NCBI RefSeq assembly: GCF_008831285.2
Contig: NC_045142.1
Span: forward strand, 16,805,354-16,869,353
Reading direction: 5' to 3'
From: Nymphaea colorata
Taxonomy: Eukaryota; Streptophyta; Magnoliopsida; Nymphaeales; Nymphaeaceae
Length of the DNA: 64,000 nucleotides
The notes beneath the pieces are model-generated. The model was not told where the DNA came from. It worked only from the letters and a program-made list of their open reading frames with translations, and did no database searches. Shown here in pieces: positions 48,461 to 59,769 of the stretch (the first letter of the stretch is position 1; every line of letters begins with the position of its first letter). Both the position numbers and the translations under genes were made by a program.

Positions 48461-49570
48461 TCTCTATCTAGAGCTGGGTGGAGAAGTTCGAGGACATATA
48501 TATATGATTTTTGACCAAATGTATAGCCTAAAAAAAACACACTGCTCCAGAAAATAAGGCTTGGGAATATGGCCCCAAATATCACAATGCAACAAATCAA
48601 ATGGATGATTTGAACAAGAAACACTTTCATTAAAAGGTAATCTTGACTGTTTTGTTAGTTTGCATACGTCACAATAAAATGTTTACATTTTAATGCTAGA
48701 TTATGGCTGAGAAAGTAGATAATTCATGGCTGGTGATGGATGCCCAAGTTTAAGATGCCATATATCTGTTCACTTGAGAATACAGTTCATTGCCAACGGT
48801 TAATGTGAAAGATCAGAGATCTTATGTACGAACAGGCCATCTCTCAAACTACCCAGTCCAATCATTGTCCTAGAATTCAGGTCCTGCAAGGAGCAACCAT
48901 TGGAACCAAAGATGACTTGACATTTAGTAAGTGAAACAAGTTTACTTACTGATACAATTTGGAATATAGTAAACATTTTTTAGTATCAAAGAAAGTTGTA
49001 GAGAGGCTTCACCAATATGAGTAGCATGTACCATGGTTCCATTTGGTACTTTTATGGGATAAGGTGATTGTAAGACAATAACATTAGACAGAAAATTACG
49101 GGACGATGACATGTGGTCAGAGGCACCAGTGTCAGTGATCCATGTGCTTGATTGTGAATATATCATACCTGCAAAATGAGATTGACCATTGGGCAGCTGT
49201 GGCACAAGAGCAGTTCGATCTTTAAGAAGTTGTTTTAACTTATTGTATTCATCCATGGTTAGAACATGAGCTTGATCCTTCCTTCGATTAGGCAAAACAA
49301 TAGACACTGAAGCATTAAAATGTATTTTATCTCCATCTATGGCATTAGTACCACCAGCTCTTTGTTTTCCTCCTTTTCAGTTGGGAGGGCATCCAATTAG
49401 CTTGAAACATCTCCCCCTTGAGTGACCTACTTTGTGGCAGTGACTACAATATAAAGAAAAAGAGAGAGAAAGGCAAGAAGAAAGGAGACCAAGTTTGACG
49501 TGGTTCAGTTCAGGAGAACCTTCATCCACACTAGGAAAGGCTTTCTTGCCTTTTTTCACACTATCCATCC
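48460..49570 (-). pseudogene. Second copia family fragment (minus): gag end, protease, GAG-pre-integrase
   Basis: Minus-strand order: 49568-49377 starts MDSVKKGKKAFPSVDEGSPE and reaches a zinc knuckle CSHCHKVGHSRGRC. 49307-48942 holds the protease (WITDTGASDHM, then LKNVYYIPN). About 48760-48690 reads WHLKLGHPSPAMNYLL, the GAG-pre-integrase domain. Homology then fades by 48460. The protease sequence differs clearly from the neighbouring element (DSGATMHM), so this is another family even though its first gag codons resemble that element's. It is truncated and has stops. Confidence 0.8.
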
Positions 49571-50153
49571 CATGTACATCAATATATTATATAGGGCACA
49601 TGAAGCAGCATAAATCACCCTGTAACCGATGAGAGATTTTTGGATATAATGATTTCATTGGTTTCTTTATTTCCCTCTAACGTTTCAATTTGAGAGACGT
49701 GAGCCAATTCAACATCATTATGATCTTTCTTTTTCTCTTTTCTTCTTAACGTTTCATCAGGACCATATTTTTTTCTCCTTGACTTTTAGTGTAAGAAACG
49801 TGGGCCAGATCAGGACCATTATGGCTCACGCATGATAATCGATTGTTTTAATTTGATTTATACCTTCCATTTGTTGGGGCCATTACTGATCGACATTGCA
49901 TAGGAAGTTTCATTTGATGCTGAGTTTGATGTTGCACTTTCCATTTTCTGTTTTCATTTTGGTGAGACATTGTAGTTGTGTTGGGTGTTTCAGCATTTGA
50001 GTGAAAACTTCCATTTGTTCCTTGCAGCTGTCGATGCCATAGCTGGATGTTGCAGTTGATATGGGCATTGCATTATTTGATTGAAAACTTCCTTGTTGGC
50101 TCGATTTGTCAAAATTGTCGTGAGCCAGATTTGAATAGTTTTCTTTAATATGC
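49513..50153 (-). repeat. LTR-like direct repeat, downstream copy
   Basis: It matches 54121-54655 in the same orientation, including 'aatcaccctgtaaccgatgagagatttttggata' and 'gttgtagttgtgttggg'. It lies just after the RNase H end of the minus-strand copia, where a 3' LTR is expected. The lower-coordinate end also covers first gag codons, so the repeat is LTR plus leader plus gag start. About 80 bases near 49800-49880 are absent from the other copy. Confidence 0.65.
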
Positions 50154-50179
50154 CCCCGTAAATGGGAATGGCTGATGAC

Positions 50180-51780
50180 TTTGAATTTGTCTTGTAAGTC
50201 AAAAAATTGATCTTTCCTCAAGGCTTTGGTGCATATGTCTACAATTTGGACCGAAGAATTGACTTATCTAGTGGTCAGGCGCCTTGAACTGGTCATTTCA
50301 CGCACATAATGATAATCAATTTGAATATGTTTTGACTGATTGTGGAAAACTGGATTTTTGGTTAAAAATAAAGTGTGTTGATATTATCACAATGAAGAAT
50401 AGGTGCTTTCGTAATTGTAATGCCAATATCTCGAAGGTTTTGAAGGAGCCAAGTCAATTCTACAGCTGTTGATGCCATGGAGTAATATTCAGCCTCCGTG
50501 CTGGATCAAGCGACGGTGGATTGCTTTTCTGCACTCCAGGAAATACAGTTAGCTCCTAGGAAAGTACAGTACCCTGTCATGGATCTTCTGGTGAGATGGC
50601 AACCAGCCCAATCCGCATCTGAGAGGGCATATCTATCCATGGTGCTTTGAGAGAGGATATGAATGCCATAGTCGGTAGTTCCTTTGATATATCAGAGAAT
50701 ACGCTTGGCAATTTGAAAGTGAGCTTGAGTTGGATTTTGCATAAATTGGCTGATAAAATTCACTAAAAAAGTTATCTCTGGTCGAGTGATTGTCAAGTAT
50801 TGTAATGCTCAAACTATATCATGATAAAGATTTGGATATGAAAAAGGTGAAGTATCTAGAAGAGCTAGCTTGGCTGTCATAGGGGTGTTCATAGGTTTGC
50901 AATAAAGCATTTGAGCTCTTTCCAAAATGTCCTAAGCATATTTCGTTTGAGTGAGAAACAGACCATCGTAGGTATGCAAGGCTTCGTTCCAAAGAAAATA
51001 ACTTAGTTGCCCCATATCTTTCACTAGAAATTTGACTTCAAGCTTGGAGATAAAATTCTGAATTCAGTTAGAAGAGCTGCATGTAAGAACCATATTGTCG
51101 ACATAAATTAAAATAATAAGACAATGGCCATTTTCATGAAATGTGAACATGGATGGATCTGAATAGCTGCTCTGAAAACCATAAGTGAAAAGAAAATCAC
51201 TTAGCCATTGAAACCAAGCTCTAGACACTTTCTTTAGCTATATAGTGCCTTTCAAAGATGACAAACATGATGCAGTAGAAGAGGATCTGCAAACCCCGGT
51301 GGTTGTGACATATAGACCGTTTCATGAAGCGATCCATGTAGGAAGGCATTTTTTAGATATAATTGTTTGATGTTCCATTTGAAGATGGTAGCAATAGAAA
51401 GTACAAGTCATATAGTAGTTGGTCAAATGATGGGAGAGAAAGTCTCTCAGTAATCGATCCCTTCTACTTGAGTGAAACCCCAAGCAACTAGGCATGCCTT
51501 TAAACGATCAAGACTTCCATATGCTTTGGGTTTGGATTTGAAAACCCATTTTGATCCAACGACGTTCATGTAAGGTCCTCTTGGAAGTAAATCCCATATA
51601 TTATTAGATCTTAATGCAGTCATTTATTCTTCCATGGCCGCTCTTCACCCATCATGCTTTAGAGCTTGTTGAACTGTTTTGGGCTCTTTGGGAATACTGG
51701 AATAGATGGTATGAATGTTGGCATACTTAGGATTAGGTTTGTGAATGCCTACCATAGCTGTAGTTAACATCGTTCAGTTT
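50180..51780 (-). pseudogene. Copia reverse transcriptase and RNase H (minus)
   Basis: On the minus strand it reads from KWVFKSKPKAYGSLDRLKA (about 51545) through KNAFLHGSLHETVYMSQPPG and LIYVDNMVLTCSS to the RNase H end ALRKDQFFDLQDKF (about 50220-50180). The catalytic YVDD is YVDN (51094-51105 on the plus strand). At least ten in-frame stops and shifts are visible. The order after integrase is the Ty1/copia order. Confidence 0.85.
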
Positions 51781-52790
51781 CCTAGAGACATTGATCTAGC
51801 CATAGATCTTGTTACTATGGTTTGAGTTCCCATAGAGGTTGATTGAAGACTGGTGTCACTTGTAGTTTCTAAACTATGTAAGCTTGGTGGAGAGTTTGGT
51901 GTTGGATCAGGTGGATCGTATGGATGAATATTTGTATCGAGAGATCTATCGTGTGGCATGCTTTATTGGAGATCATCATAGACATTTAGACATGGATCTG
52001 GTGTAGGGCTGGAACCAGATTAGGGGTGATCGGAAGTTGGCATGGTTCTATCACTTCAAGTCTCGATATCAACAAAGGATAAAAAATCACTATCCATGAC
52101 ATCGTCCTTATAGAGAGAAGACAGATTTTTGAAAGGGAATGGGTTTTCTTCAAAGAGGACATGCCTGGATATGTATAGACGTCTGGAATTTGGTTTGAAA
52201 CATTTGCAACCATTATGAAATGTGTTATATCCAATAAATATACATGGAACAGATTTAGGGTCAAATTTGTTTTGAACATATCCTCTCAAATAAGGGAAGC
52301 ACCTGCTGCCAAAGATATGCATGCTGGAATAATCAGGAATCCTTTTAAACAATATAGAGAAAGGTGACTGCATAGACAGTGTTGAGGTGGGAAGCCTGTT
52401 CATAAGAAAAACAGCTGCTGAGAAGGCATCAATCCAAAATCTCTTTGGTGCATTTGAATGAAAGAGCAACGTTAGACCCGATTCAGTGATGGAGCGATGC
52501 TTGCACTCTGCTTTGACATTTTGCTCGGGTGTCTTGGGGCAGGAATACTGCCGTTTAATTTGAAGGTTGTCGAGATATAATACGAAGCAGGTGCTTGTAT
52601 ATTCACCACCTCCATCACTTTGGAAAATTTTTATTTTACTGTCAAATTGGTGCTCAACCATTTTGTGAAAATGAACAAAGGCATAAAAAAAATCAGATTT
52701 GTGTCTTAGAGGGTAAAACCATGTGAAATGGCTATTGCCATTGACAATTATAGCATGAAACCAATATTGTTCTCGAGATATAACTGGTGC
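51774..52790 (-). pseudogene. Copia integrase core and linker (minus)
   Basis: A 201-codon open frame (52056-52661) has IFQSDGGGEYTSTCF with the second catalytic Asp, then CPKTPEQNVKAECKHRSI with the catalytic Glu, PKRFWIDAFSAAVFLMNRLP and CIFIGYNTFHNGCKCF. The hinge before reverse transcriptase (51774-51959) is Pro/Ser/Thr-rich and holds VTRSMARS. The first catalytic Asp lies upstream in degenerate sequence. This is the best-preserved part of the element. Confidence 0.9.
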
Positions 52791-52803
52791 CAGTCCCCAA
52801 AGA

Positions 52804-53106
52804 TCACTGTGAATTTTTTTTCAGTGGGAAAGAAAAAATATCATCTTTTTCAGTAAAAGGCAATTTGCAAGTTTTTTCCATTTGGCAACTAGCACAAACC
52901 GAGAGAGAAATATTTGGTAAAACATCAATATATTCCTGGTTTTTAAAAAAAGGGAGAACAACAGATTGAGGATGTCCCAAACGTGCATGCCAAAACTCTT
53001 CCGTCACTTGTGGGAAACATGATGAAAAGAAAATCTTATGATTGCTGTGATTGTGCACTACATAGGGTCTGCCTTGTTCACTCCCTATTGCCATTACTCT
53101 GCCCAT
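52804..53106 (-). pseudogene. Copia GAG-pre-integrase domain (minus)
   Basis: A 100-codon frame has FWHARLGHPQSVVL and CASCQMEKTCKLPF, the zinc-binding His and Cys pairs that precede the integrase core. It sits between the protease (53128-53487) and the integrase core (52056-52661), as in intact elements. Confidence 0.88.
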
Positions 53107-53127
53107 CCTTCTGTCCTTTAGGGTGCA

Positions 53128-53487
53128 TCAATCAGAGGTGAATTTGAAATCGTATGGAAAATCATTAGTCAATTTGCTAACATAAATGAGATCTTTAGTG
53201 AGGCATGGAACATAGAGAACATCGTTAATAGAAAGATTTGGAGAAATATCAGCCTGTCCAATGTGTGTGATTGCAATACGTCGCCCATTTCCAACAACAG
53301 CTGTATCGGAGCCAAAATAAGGAGAGATGTTCTTAAGTTTACATGTGTCTCTTGTCATATGCATTGTAGCTCCACTATCAACTAGCCAGCCGAAATCTTG
53401 CGGATCATTAATTGTCAGAGCTGCGAGGGCTTGAATGGCATCTTTCACTTGGAAGGAATGATTAAACCGATTGTAACATTTAATCAC
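53128..53487 (-). pseudogene. Copia retropepsin (minus)
   Basis: A 119-codon frame has WLVDSGATMHMTRD, with the catalytic Asp in DSGA, then VVGNGRRIAITHIG and LYVPCLTKDLIYVSKLT. This is the aspartic protease that processes the copia polyprotein. Confidence 0.88.
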
Positions 53488-54175
53488 AGAGTAATTCTTT
53501 TTATTTCAAATTTGACATATGATACCTTTGGAAGAATCGGAGGAGTTGGCTGCACCATCGCATTTTGGCGGTTGAGAAAGATTTGCATTGTATCCTGTTT
53601 GAGAAGGATTTGAATTGTATCCTCCTCCATGAGAGGGATTAAAGGTGTACCCCCCTCCACGTCCTCCTCTATAGTGTCGTCCTCACCCTGGGGAGACATG
53701 GTAAGTGCCCCGAGACCCGTTTTGCCCTTCACGTTGAGCATAGAAGGCAACTTGAGGTGAGGTATCGGAATTGAGAAATTTGTTTCTCACTTTTAGACTT
53801 TGCAACAGAGAGACCAAGGACATTTGGCTTTGAACTTGGCAAAATTTACTTCAAGGGCATTGTTACCCTTTTTACATGTTGTAAGCATGTGTGTGAGATG
53901 AAATCCCCGTTCTTGGGATTGCTGGGTGAAAGCATCAACATGAATGGGCCAAATCTCTTGAGAAGAGTTAAATCCAACAACTAAACCAAGGACATTTTCA
54001 GACAACGTACTAGAAATCCATCCCTCTATAAGGCGATGAGATCAATGCCAAGATTCAAACTTGGGATTGGAGGTCAACTGTTGTGGATCAGAAGGATCAA
54101 CAATATGGCCTGGTGGAGCAGGAGAACCTACGACCACACTAGGAAAGGCTTTCTTGCTGTTTTTCACACTATTCA
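53488..54175 (-). pseudogene. Copia gag (minus)
   Basis: The gag start is near 54175 (reads MNSVKNSKKAFPSVVVGSPA), then ENVLGLVVGFNSSQEIW (about 54000), AFTQQSQERGFHLTHMLTT and VNFAKFKAKC. After a shift comes a Gly/Tyr/Asn-rich tail (RGGRGGGYTFNPS in one frame, about 53620-53680). The zinc knuckle region (ICQICNKK, about 53510) is incomplete. Several frameshifts. Confidence 0.8.
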
Positions 54176-54655
54176 TCCTGTGTACATCAATACATTATAT
54201 GGTGCAGCATGAAGCTGCATAAATCACCCTGTAACCGATGAGAGATTTTTGGATATAATGATTTCATCAGTTTCTTTCTTTCCCTCTAGTGTTTCAATTT
54301 GAGAGACGTGAGTCAATTCAGCGTCATTATGATTTTTCTTTTTCTCTTTTCTTCTTAACGTTTCATCAGGATCATTTTTTTTCTCCTTGCATTTCAGTGT
54401 AAGAAACGTGGCCATTACTGAATGACGTTGCATAAGAAGATACATTTGATGCTGAGTGTGACATTGTACTTCCCATTTTCTGTTTTCAATTTGGTGAGAC
54501 GTTGTAGTTGTGTTGGGCGTTTCAGCATTTGAGTGAAAACTTCCATTTTGTTCGTTGCAGTTGATTTGGGCATTACATTATTTGATTGAAAACCTCCTTG
54601 TTGGCTTGATCTCTCATGATTGTCATAAGCCAGGTTTAAACGGTTTTCCTTAATA
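54121..54655 (-). repeat. LTR-like direct repeat, upstream copy
   Basis: This is the partner of 49513-50153, placed upstream of gag on the minus strand as a 5' LTR plus leader would be. I could not find a clear tRNA-Met primer-binding site, and the terminal TG/CA is uncertain. Confidence 0.6.
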
Positions 54656-54659
54656 CAAT

Positions 54660-56486
54660 AATATTATTATGACCTCTTTAGATTATTGGCTGTTAGAATG
54701 ATATGTATAGAGGGATAAAATTTTGGCATAGAAAGCATATTAAGAAGGTTCAGTCCTTCCAGTTTTCACTTTTCACCTATTCAAATCAGACCTTAGGCAT
54801 GCAATATCTTGGATCATATAGATATGTAGCCATCCACATACGTCATGAAAAGGTCTAAGATGCTCACCTAAGCAAGAAATCAAGTCTAAGGTCTCTGAGA
54901 AAACTTGTTCCTATAGGCCAATAAGCAAATGCTAGTCCATCAATTCGAGTTCTAATTCCAGATTTTTTAGAGTGACATCTCATCCACATCATGACAATGA
55001 TGGTAGACAAAAGTGCAGTTTCTTGTCTCCACCACTCTTTTCCTCATTCCTCTTCTTAGCCACATGAACCTGCAGACCCATCAAAGCCAGATATGAGATC
55101 GAGTTGGCTGCACATCCTTATGAACTCACAAGTATACAGTACCATACCAAAAAGGATTGGGTTTTTGGTATTTTCAAATTTTTTAATGAAGTAATGTTAA
55201 TTTTAGACTTTTTAACTTTTTCTTAACCTCTTTTTTAGCATTTTAAAATGTTTCTTTATTATTATATACAGGGAAAAAGATGGGGGTTTGGGTACTTTTG
55301 AATTTTTTATTACATACAATGTGGAGACATAGCACACTATAATGTGACAGTGGCCACAAGATTCAAGCCTTGAACTCCTTGAATATGAACTACCTTGCGA
55401 CCCAGTTGCCATATGTACCTGGAGGAAATCAACCAATCATTATTCAAGTGATTCTGAATGAAGCATGATTTAGCCAATTCATCATCAATCGCCCATTTTA
55501 AAAGACACAGATTTGCTTACGGGTTTCTCACAGTTTCCACTTGATTTCACATTTCACTCGGAGAAATTTCCAAAATATTGACAAAGTAGCTCTCAGCGTC
55601 GATTTCAGTCTCAAACTACACGGACCATCTAGAGTCGAGCATCTGCAGTTCGCCATCACCCATTGATGTTGAAGGCTCAGGCGACCATCTATGGCGTTGT
55701 TGAGGAATCGATCAATGACATCACTGGAGTTGGTCAACGAGGGCATCTGCAGTTTCTCCAATGCATCCCTCCTCTTTGGTCATGTGAACCTGCAGAACTT
55801 AGCGATGTCAAAGGGTTGGGTTTGGTCGGACCAGGCTGACTCTTACCTAAATGAATGTGGGTGAACTGGATCTGGAAGAGCCTTCAGTTTTTTAACTTAA
55901 ATTTTTTCAATCCAGACCAGGCTGATTACCTGAGGGCTGTATGACTGCAGTAACAAATCGCTATTATTCTCCTAAATCTACCCAAAACAAATGAGACACA
56001 TTCATATAACACTGTAACAATTCTTCTATGAATCTGTCTTATTTGCAACAATGTATTACCGTTGCCAAACAGCCTCTTAAATCTACCCAAGGGTTGAAAG
56101 TTTTTGTTGGGTTTTTGGATCTAGATATTAAACCAAATGTAAAACCACACCAAACCCAGAAGCAAAAAGTAGGTGGATATATGTTTGTATGTGTACGTAT
56201 GTATTGTTCTTTGTGTACTCGATGCTCCAATTGTTTAAACCATTACAAATTAGTCTTTAAAAGAACTGTTAATTGTTGCTAAAAACACTGGGAACTGTTG
56301 CTATGAACATATCGTAAACCATTGCTAATGCTCATTTTTGACAACTAGTTTTCAGTGATACATATATATATATAGACTCAAGTCATCCCGACTTCAATTC
56401 AATTACAGCCACCCAATATAATGCATTGAGCACGTAAATAAATGCATTCCTCAGTACGAGTCCCTAAGTGATCTACTGTGAGACAT
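54660..56486. repeat. Partial copies of repeats D and E
   Basis: 54690-55300 matches repeat D (24690, 32610, 60900). 55310-55900 matches repeat E (34050-34560). 56160-56486 matches 48180-48460. The (TA)n-rich sections of the fuller copies are missing, so this copy is internally deleted. A SINE-like segment lies at 55330-55440. No coding region. Confidence 0.65.
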
Positions 56487-59400
56487 CGGAGGATCCTACT
56501 GCATAGGAAAGTAGCATGCTTTTTCATAAACTAAGTTTACTCTGTATTTTTAAAAGAATAAGAACCGTACCAACATTCTCAAATTCATTGGCTTGGGTGG
56601 GAGACCCAAATATCGAGTGGGAAACTGTCCTAGGCTCTCACCGAACTGATTACAAATACTTGCAATCTTGCTTTGGCCCATATTGAAAAAGAAGAATGCT
56701 GATTTTTGAAGGTTAATCATCATTCCAGCATGGAGTTCAGACAGAAAAAAAAATTGTAGATAAAGAAAGCCATTCTTGAAGGCTTTTAAGAAAATCAAGA
56801 TGGCATCAGCATACATTGTAGAAAAAACCCCTGCTATGCCTCTTCCAATATGCAGTACTTCAATCATTCTTCTTTGAATTGTACCTTGCAATGTATGTGA
56901 AAAGATTTTCATGCAATGAGGAATAAAAATGAAGATAAAGGTAACCTTATTGCAGACCATGAGAAGATCCAAAGTATTCACCTTGATGGTCATTAATCAC
57001 AAGAGCACAGAAATCATTTTTCACTACTTTTATTACTTTTTAAGTCCAAATAGGATGAAATCCTAAATGCAAGATGGCAGCTTGTAAGAAAGTCCAATTG
57101 ACCCTGTCATATGCTTTTGATAGGTCTATCTTCAACATAAGCTAGTTGATCTAGCTTTAGACATTGTGTATACCATCTCAAGCACAAGAACAAGACATTG
57201 GTGGATGTTTCTATCTTTCAAAAAACCACCTTGCATGTTGGAAATGACCCACTTTAGTGCCTTCTTCATTCTTGAAACCATGATTCTGAAAATAAATTTC
57301 AGTACACTATTCTCAAGAAAAATATCTCTGAAATTGGAAATGTGCACAGCTGAATCAAATTTAAGAATTATGATTATATGACTTCTGTCTAGTTTCTTAA
57401 CAAGCTTTCCTTTCTAAAAAAAAAGAAATCTCTAAGGGCAACTGTGATATTAGTCCTTAACGTGCCCCAACTTTTTTGAAGGAACGATTTCAGAAACCCA
57501 TTCAGACCTGGTGCGCTATTGGAGTTGGCACTCATAACAGCTATTGCACTTCCTCATCTGAAATGGGACTTAATAACATTAAGTTTTCTTTTATAAATAG
57601 GCAGTGACCAACAGCAAGCTGATCCATAATAATTCTTGTTGAGTTGTCACGGGTAAAAACTCTTTAAAAATGAGAAGTACATGCTGAAAGAATTGGATCC
57701 TCATAAAACTCCCCATCATCTGTCTTCATGTGCAAGAGTCTACTTTTTTTACCTTTCTTAAACATAGATGGAAAACATTTGCTGTTATTAGCCCCCTTTT
57801 TTAGCCATGATACCCTTACGTTCTTTTTCTTCATCTCAAAGAGCATCCGCAAGAAAACATCTAATATGATTTTCGGAAGTGGACCAGTTATGAGAGTCAA
57901 TATCTTGCCTCTTATAAATTTCAATAAGAACCTTTTGAAGTACGTTAATTCTGGTATCAACTTTCTTGGTTCTATACTTACTCCAATTACTTAGGCATGG
58001 TCGTACTCTATTCTGTTTTGCAAGAAGTTTAAGCACTGCACATCCTCTACACTCCACTCTCCATGATCTTGTAATAATGACCTTACAACTAGGTTGACAC
58101 TCTCAATAAAGGAACTATTTAAATCTTCATCTTCTCTTGCATGCGGTTTCAAAGATATTTAATTTACATGTAAAAGAGAAGTGCTGAGTGGTCTAAAGAA
58201 CTTCTTGGTTCTACCAAAAGCTGCCCACAATTTTCAACTTGCTCAAAAATCTATCTAAGTTGCTTTGAACCAGTGCTGTCGGGGAGCAGAGATTGGTTCA
58301 AGTGAAAGCTCTGTTTCTGTCCACAATCTCTCTTAGTCCAACATCTTGAATGAATCCATTCAATGCTAAGCAAGCTTGTCTAGCAGCTGCAGGCCCATTT
58401 TTCAGACTCCTTATAAGTTGAATTAAAATCTTTAATTATAATACTAACATTTGTTTATTGGCAATAATGGTATTTAACATAACAAATTGGTCTTTGCAAA
58501 TTCTATAGTGAGGGTGTTGATACACCCCTATTGTATCAAAGTTGAGATTCAAAGCTTTATGAATAAACAAACAATCCATCCAAAATTTATTAAATTTTCA
58601 ACTAGTCCATCTAAAATCAGCCTGTCTCTAACTCTACACAATTATGGCGCCATTAAGACTCATATCAATATTAGATTAAAAAAAAACTCCTCGTAGTGAT
58701 TGCAAAAGGATTTGAAGTTGTCTGGATTCAACATGATATCGAAACATGAAAATGATCCCAAGTTGATGAGATATCACCCAATTGCCAAAATCTTTCTACA
58801 TTGTTAGAGTAGCAAGGCCTCTAACATTCCAACTATAAACTTCATTTGATGGCAATTGGCAACTCCTCTTAGGCTTCTTTTCCTACAGGAGAACATTCTC
58901 TTTGTTATGGAACTAAAAAATGTTGTCCCACAACGCTTCTTCTTAAAATTGTTAACTTCTTTGGAATGGAGAGATCTTTTTTGTTCAAACTAATATTCAT
59001 AGGAGAGTAAGACCTTTTATCTTTTTGTTTTCAATCCATTAGTACAGTCCTAGTAGAGTTCAAAAAGCCAAATCCAGGAAAAAATTCCTCCTCAACTTCT
59101 GTGGCTTTCTTCTTGGTTTCATGGCATGACTCAGCAATAGTTTTGCCATGGTTAACCTTTAATGAGGATGATTCCATCACCACTTCATATGAGATAATCC
59201 CTTGAGACTCGTGACCCATAGATCGTAGGTCTTCAATAGGAAGTACATCTTTTTCAAAAGGCACAAATTGATTTCATTTAATATTAGATAGCTTGCATTG
59301 CTTAGAGCCTAGATTCCACCTTCTATTAGCAATAATGACCTGAGTCCATCCATTTGAGGGTTCAGTATTCACTTTTCCCTCCCTCATATGAGTGAGACGA

Positions 59401-59768
59401 TCTCCTGTGGAATGTAATGAAACTCCACATAAGGTACAAAAACAAATTTTTGTTTCATCTTCCACCATTTATTCAAAAACTTTATCACCATCAAGTATAC
59501 AAATCAAACCCATAAGTGAAGCCATCAGCATCTACAAAAAAACTACCCAGAACCTTAACGACACCAGATAACACCTAGCAGTTCCACATATAAAGAGGCA
59601 ACTTCGGTAGACGAATCCCTAGAGAGGTTCTCGTGACAGCTTGAAGTTGAAGCGGCATTCCTGACTTCCACTTGCTAGTGGGCAAAAACCTATCGTGAAC
59701 ATGCCATTTTTTTTGTTGCATAACTTCCTCTAAATATTCCTTTGAGGATGCCTTTAAGGCTCTGGAAA
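56487..59768 (-). mobile_element. L1-type LINE, copy 2 (degenerate)
   Basis: Read on the minus strand from 59768. ORF1 remnant (LPLYMWNC, about 59580; FCTLCGVSLHSTG, about 59420-59440). An endonuclease equivalent to copy 1 lies near 58850-58000, then a linker (57664-57960, with SWLKKGANNSKCFPSMFKKG). Reverse transcriptase: ISNFRDIFLENSVLKFIF and QGGFLKDRNIHQCLVL (57132-57347), then MYADAILIFLKAF, in which the catalytic YADD is YADA (56802-56813 plus strand), and ESLGQFPTRYLGLPP. The 3' end is cut at 56487, without an A-tail. It is 5'-truncated at 59768 against repeat B. Confidence 0.85.
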
Positions 59769-59769
59769 A

